In this document: piece by piece, positions 1-9,022 of the stretch | How positions within the stretch are numbered: the stretch's first letter is position 1 | How the letters are laid out: every line of letters starts with the position of its first letter | Assembly: GCA_947475165.1 (NCBI GenBank) | Contig: CANJLD010000001.1 | Span: forward strand, 248,001 to 312,000 | DNA length: 64,000 bases | Source: Bacteroidota bacterium | GTDB taxonomy: Bacteria > Bacteroidota > Bacteroidia > Chitinophagales > LD1 | Reading direction: 5' to 3' | Position numbers and translations under genes: made by a program | The notes under the pieces: generated by a model | The model's database searches: none | Told to the model about the DNA's origin: nothing | The model's input: the letters and a program-made list of their open reading frames with translations, nothing else

Positions 1-222
1 GGATTGGCAAAGACCACTATTGAAACACATTTAGTCCGCTTTATTGAAAGCGGAGAAATAAAACTGGAGCAAATTGTGCCATCGCATAAAATTGAACCAA
101 TCAGAAAGGCGATTATAAAACTGAATGCCGGTTTTGCTACCGCACCGGTTAAAGAATTTTTAGGAGATGATTACAGCTATGGAGAAATACGCGCTGTAAT
201 GACGAGCATGAGTAAAGAATAA
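1..222 (+). CDS. C-terminal end of an HTH_40-type helix-turn-helix protein, probably a helicase (partial)
   Basis: This reading frame is already open at the first base and stops at 220-222, so only the last 73 or so residues are visible. The segment LAKTTIETHLVRFIESGEI is the pattern of the HTH_40 domain, which in Bacteroidota usually closes RecQ-like or PIF1-like helicases, where it is thought to help bind DNA. The codon at position 4 is an ordinary internal TTG, not a start, because the frame continues upstream of it. No helicase motif lies inside the window, so the enzyme class is inferred. The stop is followed after 12 bases by cinA on the same strand, which suggests a shared transcript. 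Confidence 0.7.
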   Translation, partial: GLAKTTIETHLVRFIESGEIKLEQIVPSHKIEPIRKAIIKLNAGFATAPVKEFLGDDYSYGEIRAVMTSMSKE

Positions 223-234
223 TTCAACACAAAA

Positions 235-1479
235 ATGAAAGCAACCGTAATAACCATTGGCGATGAAATTTTGATAGGGCAGATAGTTGATACCAACAGC
301 GCGTGGCTCGGGCAGAAGTTTTCTGAACTTGGAGTAAAACTGCATGAAATAATTTCAGTGGGCGATGATGCTGTTCAGATTATTGATGCACTTAACCGCG
401 CAAAATCTTCTTCGCAAATTGTTTTACTGACAGGTGGGCTGGGACCAACAAAAGATGATATTACCAAAAAAACATTGGTAGATTATTTTCAAACGGAACT
501 GGTGTTGAACGAAGAAGTTTGGGAAAAGATGAAACAGATTTTCGAGAAGCGCGGATTGAAGGTTCTGGAGATGAACCGGTCGCAGGCAATGATTCCGAAA
601 GCCTGCACTATGCTGCCGAACACGCGCGGCACTGCGCAGGGTATGTGGTTCGGTATTGAAGGAGTGGTGTTTGTATCCATGCCCGGTGTGCCGCACGAAA
701 TGAAACACTTGATGGAAACACAAGTGATTCCGAAGCTGAAGGAGAAATTTTCTTTCCCTAAAATTATTCATGCCACTATCATGTCGGCCGGGGCAGGTGA
801 ATCTGTTATTGCTAATACGCTTAATGATTTTGAAAATGATTTGCCTTCAAATATTAAGCTGGCTTACCTGCCCGATTTAGGAACGGTAAAACTGCGTTTA
901 ACCGCCAGCGGAGACGGTGATGAATTAAAAAATGAAGTAGCTGCACAAAAAGAAAAAATGAAAATCCTGCTTGGCGATTTTGTATATGCCGAAGGCGAAG
1001 AAAAACTGGAAAGTGTAATTGGAAAATTACTTATTGAAAGAAACGAAACAGTAAGCTGTGCCGAAAGCTGCACCGGTGGCTACATTGCGCACCTGTTTAC
1101 CTCTGTGCCCGGAAGCTCAAAATATTTCGATGGCGGAGTTGTTTCGTATTCATACGATGTGAAAGAGAAAATTCTTGGCGTAAAGAATTCAACGCTTAAT
1201 TCCGTAGGCGCGGTAAGCGAAGAATGTGTGCGCGAAATGCTGGAAGGCTTATTGAAAGCCACCGTTACAACCTATGGCATTTCGGTAAGCGGCATTGCCG
1301 GACCCGATGGCGCAACGCCCGATAAACCGGTAGGCACAGTTTGGATTGCAGTTGGCTCTAAAGAAAAAATAGTAGCAAAGAAATTTCAGTTCTTCCCATC
1401 GCGTATGGAAAACATAAGGGTGTTTTCTAATGCTGCACTAAACCTGTTGCGGTTATTTATTTTAGGTAAGCTGAATTGA
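235..1479 (+). CDS. cinA: CinA family nicotinamide-nucleotide amidohydrolase / competence-damage inducible protein A
   Basis: The 414-residue protein has the full CinA layout: an N-terminal molybdopterin-binding-like (MoCF) domain, about residues 1-170, starting MKATVITIGDEILIGQIVDT with the TGGLGPTKDD loop, and a C-terminal CinA domain, about 255-410, with AESCTGG and GIAGPDGATPDKPVGT. The C-terminal domain in this family deamidates nicotinamide mononucleotide for NAD recycling, and the N-terminal domain can act as an ADP-ribose pyrophosphatase. Length is normal. It starts 12 bases after the upstream HTH gene, so it may be co-transcribed. The gene contains ACCGGT in three different reading phases (near 545, 1072 and 1328). 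Confidence 0.95.
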   Translation: MKATVITIGDEILIGQIVDTNSAWLGQKFSELGVKLHEIISVGDDAVQIIDALNRAKSSSQIVLLTGGLGPTKDDITKKTLVDYFQTELVLNEEVWEKMKQIFEKRGLKVLEMNRSQAMIPKACTMLPNTRGTAQGMWFGIEGVVFVSMPGVPHEMKHLMETQVIPKLKEKFSFPKIIHATIMSAGAGESVIANTLNDFENDLPSNIKLAYLPDLGTVKLRLTASGDGDELKNEVAAQKEKMKILLGDFVYAEGEEKLESVIGKLLIERNETVSCAESCTGGYIAHLFTSVPGSSKYFDGGVVSYSYDVKEKILGVKNSTLNSVGAVSEECVREMLEGLLKATVTTYGISVSGIAGPDGATPDKPVGTVWIAVGSKEKIVAKKFQFFPSRMENIRVFSNAALNLLRLFILGKLN

Positions 1480-2556
1480 TTATTTTAAATCAATCCGTTT
1501 CACTTTATCAAATTGCAGAATAAAATCTGCCCCGAAAACAGTTGCCGGTGTAAGCGTGCCGTGTGGCGGTTCTTTCTCCAGAATATTTTGCACAATTTTT
1601 ACAGCGGTGAGTGCTGTTAATGTATAGCCTTCAGGCAATTCGAGCATAGCGCGAACGTGTGCACCAAAACTGTTTTTTACTTCGCCCCAAACTACACTGG
1701 TTGAAGTTTCTCTTTCTTCATTGCTCGGTCCAGCCGGGCGTTTTTTTATGCGATTGATGATAAAATTCTTCACCGGTCGCCACTTTAAAATAAAGCCTAT
1801 GCGGTTGCTCATTTTCATGCTCGCGATTACTTTATCTGGCAGACAATTATAGATGGTGATGTTAGGAATACCGGTGGTGCGGTAAGCAGTTGAAATATCA
1901 CCCCACGGAATAGCTACTCCTTTCTTTTTTCTTCCCTGTTCAAATTTTATTTCCCTGACGAGGGTTCCATTTGGTATTTTTTCCAGTTTCCCGTTTCTGC
2001 GCACCATTCCGCTTTCGCCTAAATTTTCAGCAACTGTAATTGCTGTGCCGTGCGAAATTCTTCCACCGCGCATCATCAACGCTAATTCAAGAGTATCTGC
2101 TGCGCCTGCAAGCTTATTTTTCAAATAAAGCGCGAGACAATCGGTAGGCACTACATCGAAACCTACTCCGGGCATAAGTAACACGCCTGCATCCTTCGCT
2201 TCATTACCCATAGCAAAGAGGTTTTCAAACACATCAAACTCACCGGTAATATCCAGGTAATGAGTTTTTGCTTTTATACAGGCTGCTGCCATTACTTTAG
2301 AAGTAAATTTAAACGGACCGGCACAGTGCAAAACAACTTTCACATCACCGATGTTCTGAATTACTTTTTGTTCTTCGTTTAAATCGAAAACACGAAACGG
2401 AAGGCTTAGCTCTTTCGCAAGCGATTCAACTTTTGCTGCGTCTCTGCCGGCAAGTATGGGTTTTAATCCAAGTTTTGCAGCGTGTTCGCTAATCAGTTTA
2501 CCGGTGTAACCGTTGCAGCCGTATATCAAAAATCCATTTTTCACAAAATCGCACAT
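1480..2556 (-). CDS. Saccharopine dehydrogenase-like NAD(P)-binding reductase (trans-acting enoyl reductase family)
   Basis: A 358-residue protein opening with the Rossmann motif LIYGCNGYTGKLISEHAAKL (GxxGxxG type) followed by LAGRDAAKVESLA. This matches the saccharopine dehydrogenase NADP-binding family, whose best-known distant relatives are mycobacterial trans-acting enoyl reductases. The middle part MPGVGFDVVPTDCLALYL is also typical. The substrate cannot be told from sequence. Its stop abuts that of cinA head-on, with no intergenic space, so the two genes are convergent. The ATG at 2554-2556 is chosen because it sits directly before the Rossmann fold. Confidence 0.8.
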   Translation of the reverse strand: MCDFVKNGFLIYGCNGYTGKLISEHAAKLGLKPILAGRDAAKVESLAKELSLPFRVFDLNEEQKVIQNIGDVKVVLHCAGPFKFTSKVMAAACIKAKTHYLDITGEFDVFENLFAMGNEAKDAGVLLMPGVGFDVVPTDCLALYLKNKLAGAADTLELALMMRGGRISHGTAITVAENLGESGMVRRNGKLEKIPNGTLVREIKFEQGRKKKGVAIPWGDISTAYRTTGIPNITIYNCLPDKVIASMKMSNRIGFILKWRPVKNFIINRIKKRPAGPSNEERETSTSVVWGEVKNSFGAHVRAMLELPEGYTLTALTAVKIVQNILEKEPPHGTLTPATVFGADFILQFDKVKRIDLK

Positions 2557-2644
2557 TTATTAGGCGTTCAAACTTACAGTTAGTTTCGGTTTTAATAAAA
2601 AAGGTTGCGTTAATTTGCATTATTAATGATTTTATAACAATAAG

Positions 2645-3292
2645 ATGAAGATATACCTGATACCGGGACTGGGTGCTGACAGAAGAATGTATCAGCATCA
2701 GTTGAATATTTTTCCGGATGCCGAAGTGCTGGAATATTTTCTTCCTACAAAAAGAGAGCCGCTTACTTGCTATTCGAAAAGAATGGCAGAGCGGATTGAT
2801 ACTTCTTCGCCTTTTATTCTAATCGGCACTTCTCTGGGTGGCATTATTTCTATGGAGTTATCGCGCATTCTTAAGCCCGAAAAAATTATTCTCATTGCAT
2901 CTATCAAGAACCGCAGCGAAATGCCTTTGCTTTTCCGCGTTATGAAATACCTGAAACTTCACCGCGCTATTTCGGGTGAGCGGGTTAAAAGCTTTAATAA
3001 GCTAATGGTAAAGCGACTTGATAGCAGACGCGATTCGGAAGTGGCAGATATTATACGAGCCATGACCGAAGATGTGCCCGGTGAGTTTATTGAATGGGCG
3101 ATGGACGCAGTAGTTAATTGGAATCCTCCAGAGGAATATCGCAGCGATATTATTCACCTGCACGGTACCAACGATTTGTTGTTTCCCATCTCGAAAATTA
3201 AGAATGCAATTGCGATAGAGAAAGGTTCGCATGTAATGAACATGAGTTCAAGCGCAGAAGTAAACAGACTGCTGCTGAAGGAAATAAATTAA
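2645..3292 (+). CDS. Alpha/beta hydrolase fold protein
   Basis: A compact 215-residue hydrolase without signal peptide. It starts MKIYLIPGLGADRRMYQHQL, with the oxyanion-region IPGLGADRRMY, has a nucleophile elbow GTSLGG around residue 62, and a likely catalytic histidine in KGSHVMNM near the C-terminus. The intervening lid is short. Members of this group are esterases or thioesterases of mostly unknown substrate. It is divergent from the reductase at 1480-2556, with 88 bases between the starts, and is followed by a membrane phosphatase gene. Confidence 0.8.
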   Translation: MKIYLIPGLGADRRMYQHQLNIFPDAEVLEYFLPTKREPLTCYSKRMAERIDTSSPFILIGTSLGGIISMELSRILKPEKIILIASIKNRSEMPLLFRVMKYLKLHRAISGERVKSFNKLMVKRLDSRRDSEVADIIRAMTEDVPGEFIEWAMDAVVNWNPPEEYRSDIIHLHGTNDLLFPISKIKNAIAIEKGSHVMNMSSSAEVNRLLLKEIN

Positions 3293-3356
3293 ACCTGATT
3301 TTATTTTTCACCAGTTGGTGTGCAAAAAGAAATCAGATTTTAGTTTCTTTAGCCGC

Positions 3357-4019
3357 ATGAAGAAGTGGTATGGATTATTTGTAAACAACTGGATGGAGGC
3401 TCTATCCGAAAGGCATTATGCAATCAAGTTCTTTATCAATCTCATTACCTGTTATTCGCTTTATATTTATGTTACTCATTTGCTGGTAGCTAACCGGTTT
3501 AGAGAAGGCGGTATTCTCTGTGACCCTATTCAACAGCTTTTTACCCCAGTAGATTTATCGCTTCCTATTTTTATTCTTACCTATTCCTGTATTGTAGCTT
3601 TTCTTCTTTACATCATTCCTCGACCTAAAGATTTTTACTTTGCTGCACGCGCCTTTCTGGTTGTTTTTCTTTTACGTTTTTCGTTTATTTACCTTATTCC
3701 GCTTTCGCCTCCTAAAACTATGATTGTTCTCAACGACCCGGTGCTCGACTGGATTGTGGGCAACAACAATGAAATTTACAACGACCTTTTTTTCTCGGGC
3801 CATGTGGCCGATGTGTGTATTTTTATTTTTTGCTGTCGCAATAAATGGCTTACTTATTTTATGGTAGTTAGCGTAATTCTTATTGCCGTTATGCTGGTAT
3901 GGCAACAAGTGCATTACACAGCCGATGTTCTTGGCGCGCCTTTTTTTGCCTACGCAAGTTACAGGTTGTTTGCTAAAAATGGATTGGAGATGAAGACTCC
4001 TTTATCGTACACATTTTAA
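3357..4019 (+). CDS. PAP2-type / sphingomyelin-synthase-like membrane phosphatase
   Basis: An integral membrane protein of 220 residues with about six hydrophobic segments. The catalytic signature SGHVADVCIF followed by VHYTADVLGAPFF fits the PAP2_C / sphingomyelin synthase-like branch of phosphatidic-acid phosphatases, in which two histidines and an aspartate do the chemistry. The frame is open from 3315, but the ATG at 3357 (MKKWYGLFVNNW) gives a more plausible start than the upstream GTG. It probably acts on lipid phosphates or transfers lipid head groups at the inner membrane. It converges on an acyltransferase gene 12 bases away. Confidence 0.75.
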   Translation: MKKWYGLFVNNWMEALSERHYAIKFFINLITCYSLYIYVTHLLVANRFREGGILCDPIQQLFTPVDLSLPIFILTYSCIVAFLLYIIPRPKDFYFAARAFLVVFLLRFSFIYLIPLSPPKTMIVLNDPVLDWIVGNNNEIYNDLFFSGHVADVCIFIFCCRNKWLTYFMVVSVILIAVMLVWQQVHYTADVLGAPFFAYASYRLFAKNGLEMKTPLSYTF

Positions 4020-4031
4020 GTAGATACTTTA

Positions 4032-5114
4032 TTATACTCTTGTTTTAACAAATGAGAACTTTGCCTTAAACTTCAATATTTTTTTTTCGAAATACTCATA
4101 CGAGATTATAGAAACCCCGATGGTAAGTGTGAGTGAAAGAATGGCAAGCAGAAAATTTTGAGCAGCATTTTCGCGGTAACTCAATTTTAAAAAATCGAAC
4201 GCTATTTTCGAAAATATAATTATGAGCGGATGATACAGATACATCCCATAAGTGTATTTTCCCAATTTAGAGAACATGGAAACTGAAGCATCGTTATTTC
4301 GATGCACTAAATTGATTACCGTATAAATGTAAGTCAGCGGCAAAACAATTAAGGAGATATAATTTATAGCTCCACTAAGTTTAGAACCTACAACAACCAG
4401 TATTGCTATAAAAACTGCAAGATACAACAGAGGTAGATTAATGAAGCGATTAATGTATGGATTCATCTTATACTTTGCATAAAGTATAGCCCCCATACAA
4501 CCGGTCATTAAAAAATTGATATTTCCTAAAGTATGAAAGTAAGAGGAGACAGGGTTCTGTATAATGTAAACAGTAGACAAAATAAACAAGCTTATACTCA
4601 CTGTAAACAGGTATAACTTATTTCTAAAAAGGATAAATAAAACAGGCCAAAATAAATAGAACTGCTCTTCAATAGCCACGCTCCATGCAATGCTAACATT
4701 CGCTACGGAGTGGTCTTCATCAAAATTATTGAGAAACAACAAGTTCTTTATTGCACTGCCGGAAAAGTGGAACGTGTTAAACAAATGCGGGAGTACAAAT
4801 ATTCCTAAAATCATAACCAAATAGTAAAGTGGCCAAATGCGTAAAACACGTCTTACGTAGAAAAATTTCAGATTCATTTCACCACTCACTTCCTCTTCTT
4901 TTATCATTAAGAAAGTGATAAGGAAACCACTAATAACAAAGAATATATGAACGCCCAGCCCACCGGTTAAACAAAGGGTTTGAATAATTTTATTTACCTC
5001 GTTGTTACTGCTAAGCGATGAAAATGAGCTGGCAAAACCATGTTGCCAAAAAACAAGAAAGAAAGCGAAAAATCGAAGTGCATCAAGTTTTTTAAAGTGT
5101 AATTTGTTCTCCAT
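4032..5114 (-). CDS. Acyltransferase 3 family membrane protein (OafA/YrhL-like)
   Basis: A 360-residue multi-spanning protein that begins LHFKKLDALRFFAFFLVFWQ; the FxxFFLVFWQHG segment carries the histidine typical of acyltransferase family 3. SWSVAIEEQFYLFWPVLF in the middle is another family signature. Roughly ten hydrophobic stretches follow. Such enzymes O-acetylate or O-acylate cell-surface polysaccharides; the substrate is unknown here because no polysaccharide cluster is nearby. Length is normal. Confidence 0.9.
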   Translation of the reverse strand: MENKLHFKKLDALRFFAFFLVFWQHGFASSFSSLSSNNEVNKIIQTLCLTGGLGVHIFFVISGFLITFLMIKEEEVSGEMNLKFFYVRRVLRIWPLYYLVMILGIFVLPHLFNTFHFSGSAIKNLLFLNNFDEDHSVANVSIAWSVAIEEQFYLFWPVLFILFRNKLYLFTVSISLFILSTVYIIQNPVSSYFHTLGNINFLMTGCMGAILYAKYKMNPYINRFINLPLLYLAVFIAILVVVGSKLSGAINYISLIVLPLTYIYTVINLVHRNNDASVSMFSKLGKYTYGMYLYHPLIIIFSKIAFDFLKLSYRENAAQNFLLAILSLTLTIGVSIISYEYFEKKILKFKAKFSFVKTRV

Positions 5115-5167
5115 TATAGTTTAATTAAAATCAGGCAAGTGCGGTGGATTTCAAAAAGGCGGATTGT

Positions 5168-6802
5168 TTATTTCAGTTTCAGCAAACGCCTTGCTTCTTT
5201 CTCTCCATCAAAGCGGAGAATGTATTCTCCCTGTTGAAATAACATGACGTCTATTTTTACAATCTCGAAAGTTTTGTCGCGCACATAAAAATCGAGGTCA
5301 TAAACTTTTCTTCCCTGCAAATCGAATAACTCAATTTTGTGTTTCCCTGGTTCTTCGTTAAACAGAGAAATGTTTAGCTCTGTAGTAAATGGGTTAGGGA
5401 AGACCACCACGTTTTCATCTACCCGCAAAATGCCGCCATTATAATTTGTTTTAAGAAAAAGATACGCGTTGTAAAAATTAGGAATACCGTAACCGTGCAG
5501 ACTATCCGGTGACCAAAAATGGTCAGCACTGATAACAATGGCATCGTAAATCTCGCGTGCGCTTTTATCAGGAAAAGCACTCCACAAACTTGCCGCGCAA
5601 CCCGCCATTATAGGACAGCTAAACGAAGTACCGCTGCTATAACCTGCAAAGCCGCTCGTGGTAACTACAGCCGAGTTTTTTCCTTGCGAACAAATGTCAG
5701 GTTTAACTCTTCCTGCAGAGTTTGGTCCGCGGCTGCTGAAATCTGCTACTGCTTCGGCAGAATCTACTGCGCCAATTGCCAGAACACTATCCCCATCTGC
5801 CGGTGCAGCTATATGAAGCCAAGGATGCTGACCTTCGTTGCCTGCAGAATTCAACACCAATATTCCTTTGCTAAAAGCCATGTTGCTGGCTTTGGTAATT
5901 ACAGTAGTGTGCCCGTCCAAATCAGCATAAGCGTGGTCGCCTTCTCCGTTATCAAATTCAGTATAACCAAGTGAGGTGGAAAAAATTTGTGCGCCAGCAC
6001 TATCTGCAACATCGGCCGCTGCTGCCCAGTTGTATTCTTCCATTATCCATTCAGCACTATTATCTTCTGTTACAAACAAATAATAATTGGCATCCGGTGC
6101 TGTGCCGATAAATTCGTGCGGCTGATTAGCCGCCATGCAAGAAAGAGTATTTTCTCCGTGGCTTCCATCGTTATAAACGTTTAACTCGTTGTTTACAAAA
6201 TCCCATGTTCCCAAAATTCTGTTTCGCACCGAGTCGTAAGCTGCAATTAAATCGGCACGGTAAAACCCATTGTCCATTACCGAAACAGTAATGTCTTTTC
6301 CGCTGTAACCCATTTGGTGTAACAAATCGGCATTCAGCATATTAATTTGATGATAAGCCGCCCCATATTTATTTGGATAAACAATGTGCTGATCAACCGG
6401 TGGCACATCTTCCAATTTATTATTGCCGAAAGTAGAACGGGTTGGGTTTGATTGAATTTCTCCAACCGTGTCAACAAACGAAAACTGTTTAATCGAATCA
6501 ATATTTATTGAAGTATCAATTTGCACCACAATAATATTGAACCACTTAATGCGGAGATTTAGCTGCGAGATAAAAGGAGTAACGCTGTCAATATAGCTTT
6601 CGGTTAAAGGCAAATCGGTTTCGTTCAGCGGAATGTGCTGTTTGGTTCTGCGGTCGATAGATTTTTGCGAAAGAAACTGCTGAGGATTGGACAGCGAAAA
6701 TGAATTGTGGTTCTTGTCCTTAAATCGTATCCAGTATTTACTTTTCTGAGAGAACGAGAAAGTAGAAATAAACAGAAAAGAAAAGAGTAACAGATTTTTC
6801 AT
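5168..6802 (-). CDS. Secreted S8 subtilisin-like protease with T9SS C-terminal sorting domain
   Basis: A 544-residue precursor. Residues 1-19 (MKNLLLFSFLFISTFSFSQ) are a signal peptide. The catalytic triad is visible as Asp177 (VMDNGF), His215 (DGSHGENT) and Ser393 (SGTSFSCPIMAG), with the oxyanion Asn322 in NSAGNEG. An N-terminal pro-region of about 150 residues precedes the catalytic domain. The last 80 or so residues, from VVFPNPFTTELNISLF to the end, form a type A T9SS sorting domain, so the protein is expected to be exported and attached to or released from the cell surface. It may be an active extracellular protease, since all key residues are intact. Confidence 0.93.
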   Translation of the reverse strand: MKNLLLFSFLFISTFSFSQKSKYWIRFKDKNHNSFSLSNPQQFLSQKSIDRRTKQHIPLNETDLPLTESYIDSVTPFISQLNLRIKWFNIIVVQIDTSINIDSIKQFSFVDTVGEIQSNPTRSTFGNNKLEDVPPVDQHIVYPNKYGAAYHQINMLNADLLHQMGYSGKDITVSVMDNGFYRADLIAAYDSVRNRILGTWDFVNNELNVYNDGSHGENTLSCMAANQPHEFIGTAPDANYYLFVTEDNSAEWIMEEYNWAAAADVADSAGAQIFSTSLGYTEFDNGEGDHAYADLDGHTTVITKASNMAFSKGILVLNSAGNEGQHPWLHIAAPADGDSVLAIGAVDSAEAVADFSSRGPNSAGRVKPDICSQGKNSAVVTTSGFAGYSSGTSFSCPIMAGCAASLWSAFPDKSAREIYDAIVISADHFWSPDSLHGYGIPNFYNAYLFLKTNYNGGILRVDENVVVFPNPFTTELNISLFNEEPGKHKIELFDLQGRKVYDLDFYVRDKTFEIVKIDVMLFQQGEYILRFDGEKEARRLLKLK

Positions 6803-6842
6803 AATTCTTCAACAATAAACAACAAACGAAAAAACAGGAAAC

Positions 6843-7586
6843 TTAATTGTGGTCAATCATTCTCATACGTATGCTGAATCCATTCCAGTCACCGGTGTCC
6901 CATGAGGTAACTGTTTGTTTGGTTTTAATTTCAAATTCCTGATAAATCATTCCTGCATTTTTTGCATAAATCTCTTTCCGCAAACGTTTATTTACAAATG
7001 ATGAATCGTTTACCTCCGACACACTAAGTGTACTATCTAAACTGAATCCGTTGATAGAATAAGGAACATCAACACTTTCGTAATGATAGTCCCAGTTTTG
7101 GTAATCGCGGAAAGGCTCTGCTGTTGAAACGTAAAGATTTCCATTCCACGCTTTATTCTGCTCGGGCTGAAAAACAAGTTTTATAAAACGAAGATTGTCT
7201 TCAATCTTCTGCACATTGTATTGCGTTTTTATTACAAACCACTTGCGGTCAAACACCCAGGGCAAACCCGCATCTTCTCTGCGGTATAAAGTCAGCTCGT
7301 AGTTTAGCTGGTTTAGGTTATCGTAAAAAGTATCGGTTACTACCTCCATCAACTGGTAATGGGCAGTATCTTTTGTAAAACTTGAGTTGTAAGAAAAAAT
7401 AGAATCCACATCATACGTTACATAGTGACCTGAGTCAAGTCGAAAGTAACCGTATTTGTAATCTATATCGAGAGTGTCCTGTTCATCTTTACAGGAAAAA
7501 AGCAGAACGCAAATAGCAAATGGCAAAAGGTAAAAAGCAACCAAGTGCTTTAGTCTGTAACTTATCATTTGTCTGTAGTAAATCAT
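6843..7586 (-). CDS. Hypothetical lipoprotein
   Basis: A 247-residue protein with a hydrophobic leader and lipobox ending LLFSC (Cys32), so it is probably a lipoprotein; an inner start at Met7 would also give a normal leader. The mature part is rich in aromatic residues and short beta-like stretches, with no recognised domain. Its ATG overlaps the TGA of mnmA in an ATGA arrangement (7583-7586), which suggests translational coupling, although a functional link to tRNA thiolation is not obvious. I do not recognise the family. Confidence 0.75.
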   Translation of the reverse strand: MIYYRQMISYRLKHLVAFYLLPFAICVLLFSCKDEQDTLDIDYKYGYFRLDSGHYVTYDVDSIFSYNSSFTKDTAHYQLMEVVTDTFYDNLNQLNYELTLYRREDAGLPWVFDRKWFVIKTQYNVQKIEDNLRFIKLVFQPEQNKAWNGNLYVSTAEPFRDYQNWDYHYESVDVPYSINGFSLDSTLSVSEVNDSSFVNKRLRKEIYAKNAGMIYQEFEIKTKQTVTSWDTGDWNGFSIRMRMIDHN

Positions 7587-8683
7587 TCAATGTTGAAATT
7601 AGAAAAAATAACGCCACCGCCAATCACATCGTTTTGTTCATAAAACACCGCGCTTTGTCCGGGTGCTATGGCAGATACCTTTGTCATAAACTCAACTTTC
7701 ACTCTGTCGCCAATCTGGTTTAGTATGCTCGACTCGCCATCATGCTTGTAGCGCACCTTGGTAATAGCCGGTGTGTTTGCGTCTAATTTTTCATACTTCT
7801 GCAAATTCAGTTTGCCTACCCACATGCCGTTGCGCTGCAAATCTTCTTCATCGCCTAACATAACTGTGTTTGTATCAGGAAATATTTCTGTTACAAATTT
7901 TGGTTTACCAAACGCCACACCCAATTTGCGCTGGCCAATTGTATAAAACGGATAGCCCTGATGCTTGCCTATAACCTTACCGGTGGCATCCACAAAATTT
8001 CCCCCATCAACTTTAGTTTCAAGTTCAGGAAGCCTGCGCTTTAAAAAACCGCGGTAATCGTTATCGGGCACAAAGCAAATTTCGTAGCTCTCACTTTTGT
8101 TTGCTAATTCCAAATACCCCATATCGCGCGCCATTTGCTTAATAGCAGATTTGTGAAACTGCCCCACCGGAAACTTAGTTCTGCTTAAACATTGCTGGCT
8201 TACTCCCCAAAGCACATAGCTCTGATCCTTGTTTTCGTCCAACCCTTTAGAAATAACGAACCGGTCCTTTTCTTTACGCAACTGCGCATAGTGACCAGTG
8301 GCAATAAACTCGCAGTCCATCATGTCGGCACGCTTGAGCAATGCTTCCCATTTAATATGGGTGTTGCATAACACGCAGGGGTTAGGAGTGCGCCCGGCTA
8401 CATATTCGTTTACAAAATTGTCGATAACAAAATCGCCAAACTCTTCTCGTATATCAATAATGAAATGGCTGAAACCTAAATCAACCGCTACCTGCCGCGC
8501 ATCGTTAATTGAATCGAGCGAACAACAGCCGGTTTCTTTTTTGTTTCCACCGCTACTGGCATAGTCCCATGTTTTCATGGTAATGCCCACCACTTCATAA
8601 CCCTGCTCATGCAGCATAACAGCAGTAACGGTGGAATCAATTCCACCGCTCATTGCTACTAATACTTTTCCTTTTTTACTCAT
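7583..8683 (-). CDS. mnmA: tRNA-specific 2-thiouridylase MnmA
   Basis: A 366-residue enzyme that thiolates uridine 34 of tRNAs for Lys, Glu and Gln. The PP-loop SGGIDS lies at residues 12-17, the likely catalytic cysteines are Cys106 in NPCVLCN and Cys203 in YEICFVPDNDY, and the tRNA-binding GHYAQL and the C-terminal beta-barrel (GQSAVFYEQNDVIGGGVIF) are present. Length and order are normal for the family. It is the first gene of a two-gene unit with the downstream lipoprotein (ATGA overlap). Confidence 0.97.
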   Translation of the reverse strand: MSKKGKVLVAMSGGIDSTVTAVMLHEQGYEVVGITMKTWDYASSGGNKKETGCCSLDSINDARQVAVDLGFSHFIIDIREEFGDFVIDNFVNEYVAGRTPNPCVLCNTHIKWEALLKRADMMDCEFIATGHYAQLRKEKDRFVISKGLDENKDQSYVLWGVSQQCLSRTKFPVGQFHKSAIKQMARDMGYLELANKSESYEICFVPDNDYRGFLKRRLPELETKVDGGNFVDATGKVIGKHQGYPFYTIGQRKLGVAFGKPKFVTEIFPDTNTVMLGDEEDLQRNGMWVGKLNLQKYEKLDANTPAITKVRYKHDGESSILNQIGDRVKVEFMTKVSAIAPGQSAVFYEQNDVIGGGVIFSNFNIE

Positions 8684-8686
8684 ATC

Positions 8687-8726
8687 TCATCCGCCCTTTG
8701 GGCACCTTCTTTTCAAGAAGAAGGAA
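8687..8726. repeat. REP-like palindromic element in the gap upstream of mnmA
   Basis: Directly upstream of mnmA lies an inverted repeat CCTTCTT (8705-8711) / AAGAAGG (8718-8724), preceded by CATCCGCCCTTTGGGCA. The wording resembles the element at 56116-56212 (CATCCG...CACCTTCTCC...GGAGAAGG). The rest of the 8684-9022 gap is AT-rich, and I see no gene in it. Confidence 0.5.
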
Positions 8727-9022
8727 AACTGAAAATCATTATTAAATAGCGCGAAGATAGCAGAAATGATTTTTGCTAAAGATCAAACAAACTACAATCT
8801 CAATTAAACAGGAAATGCAGTTTGCTTTAAAAAATTATTACTTCCTCTTACCATGATATAAAAATTCCGCAAATGTAAATCTGCGAAGCAAACTAGTAAG
8901 TTGTAAGTTAGGCATTAGGCAAAAACAAACCCTTCTGCTTTTTTTTGTTAATAAAATAAATTACCACCATACAACCGTAAATGATATTTTCAATTCTTTC
9001 TAACAAAGAAAGCCCCACAGGA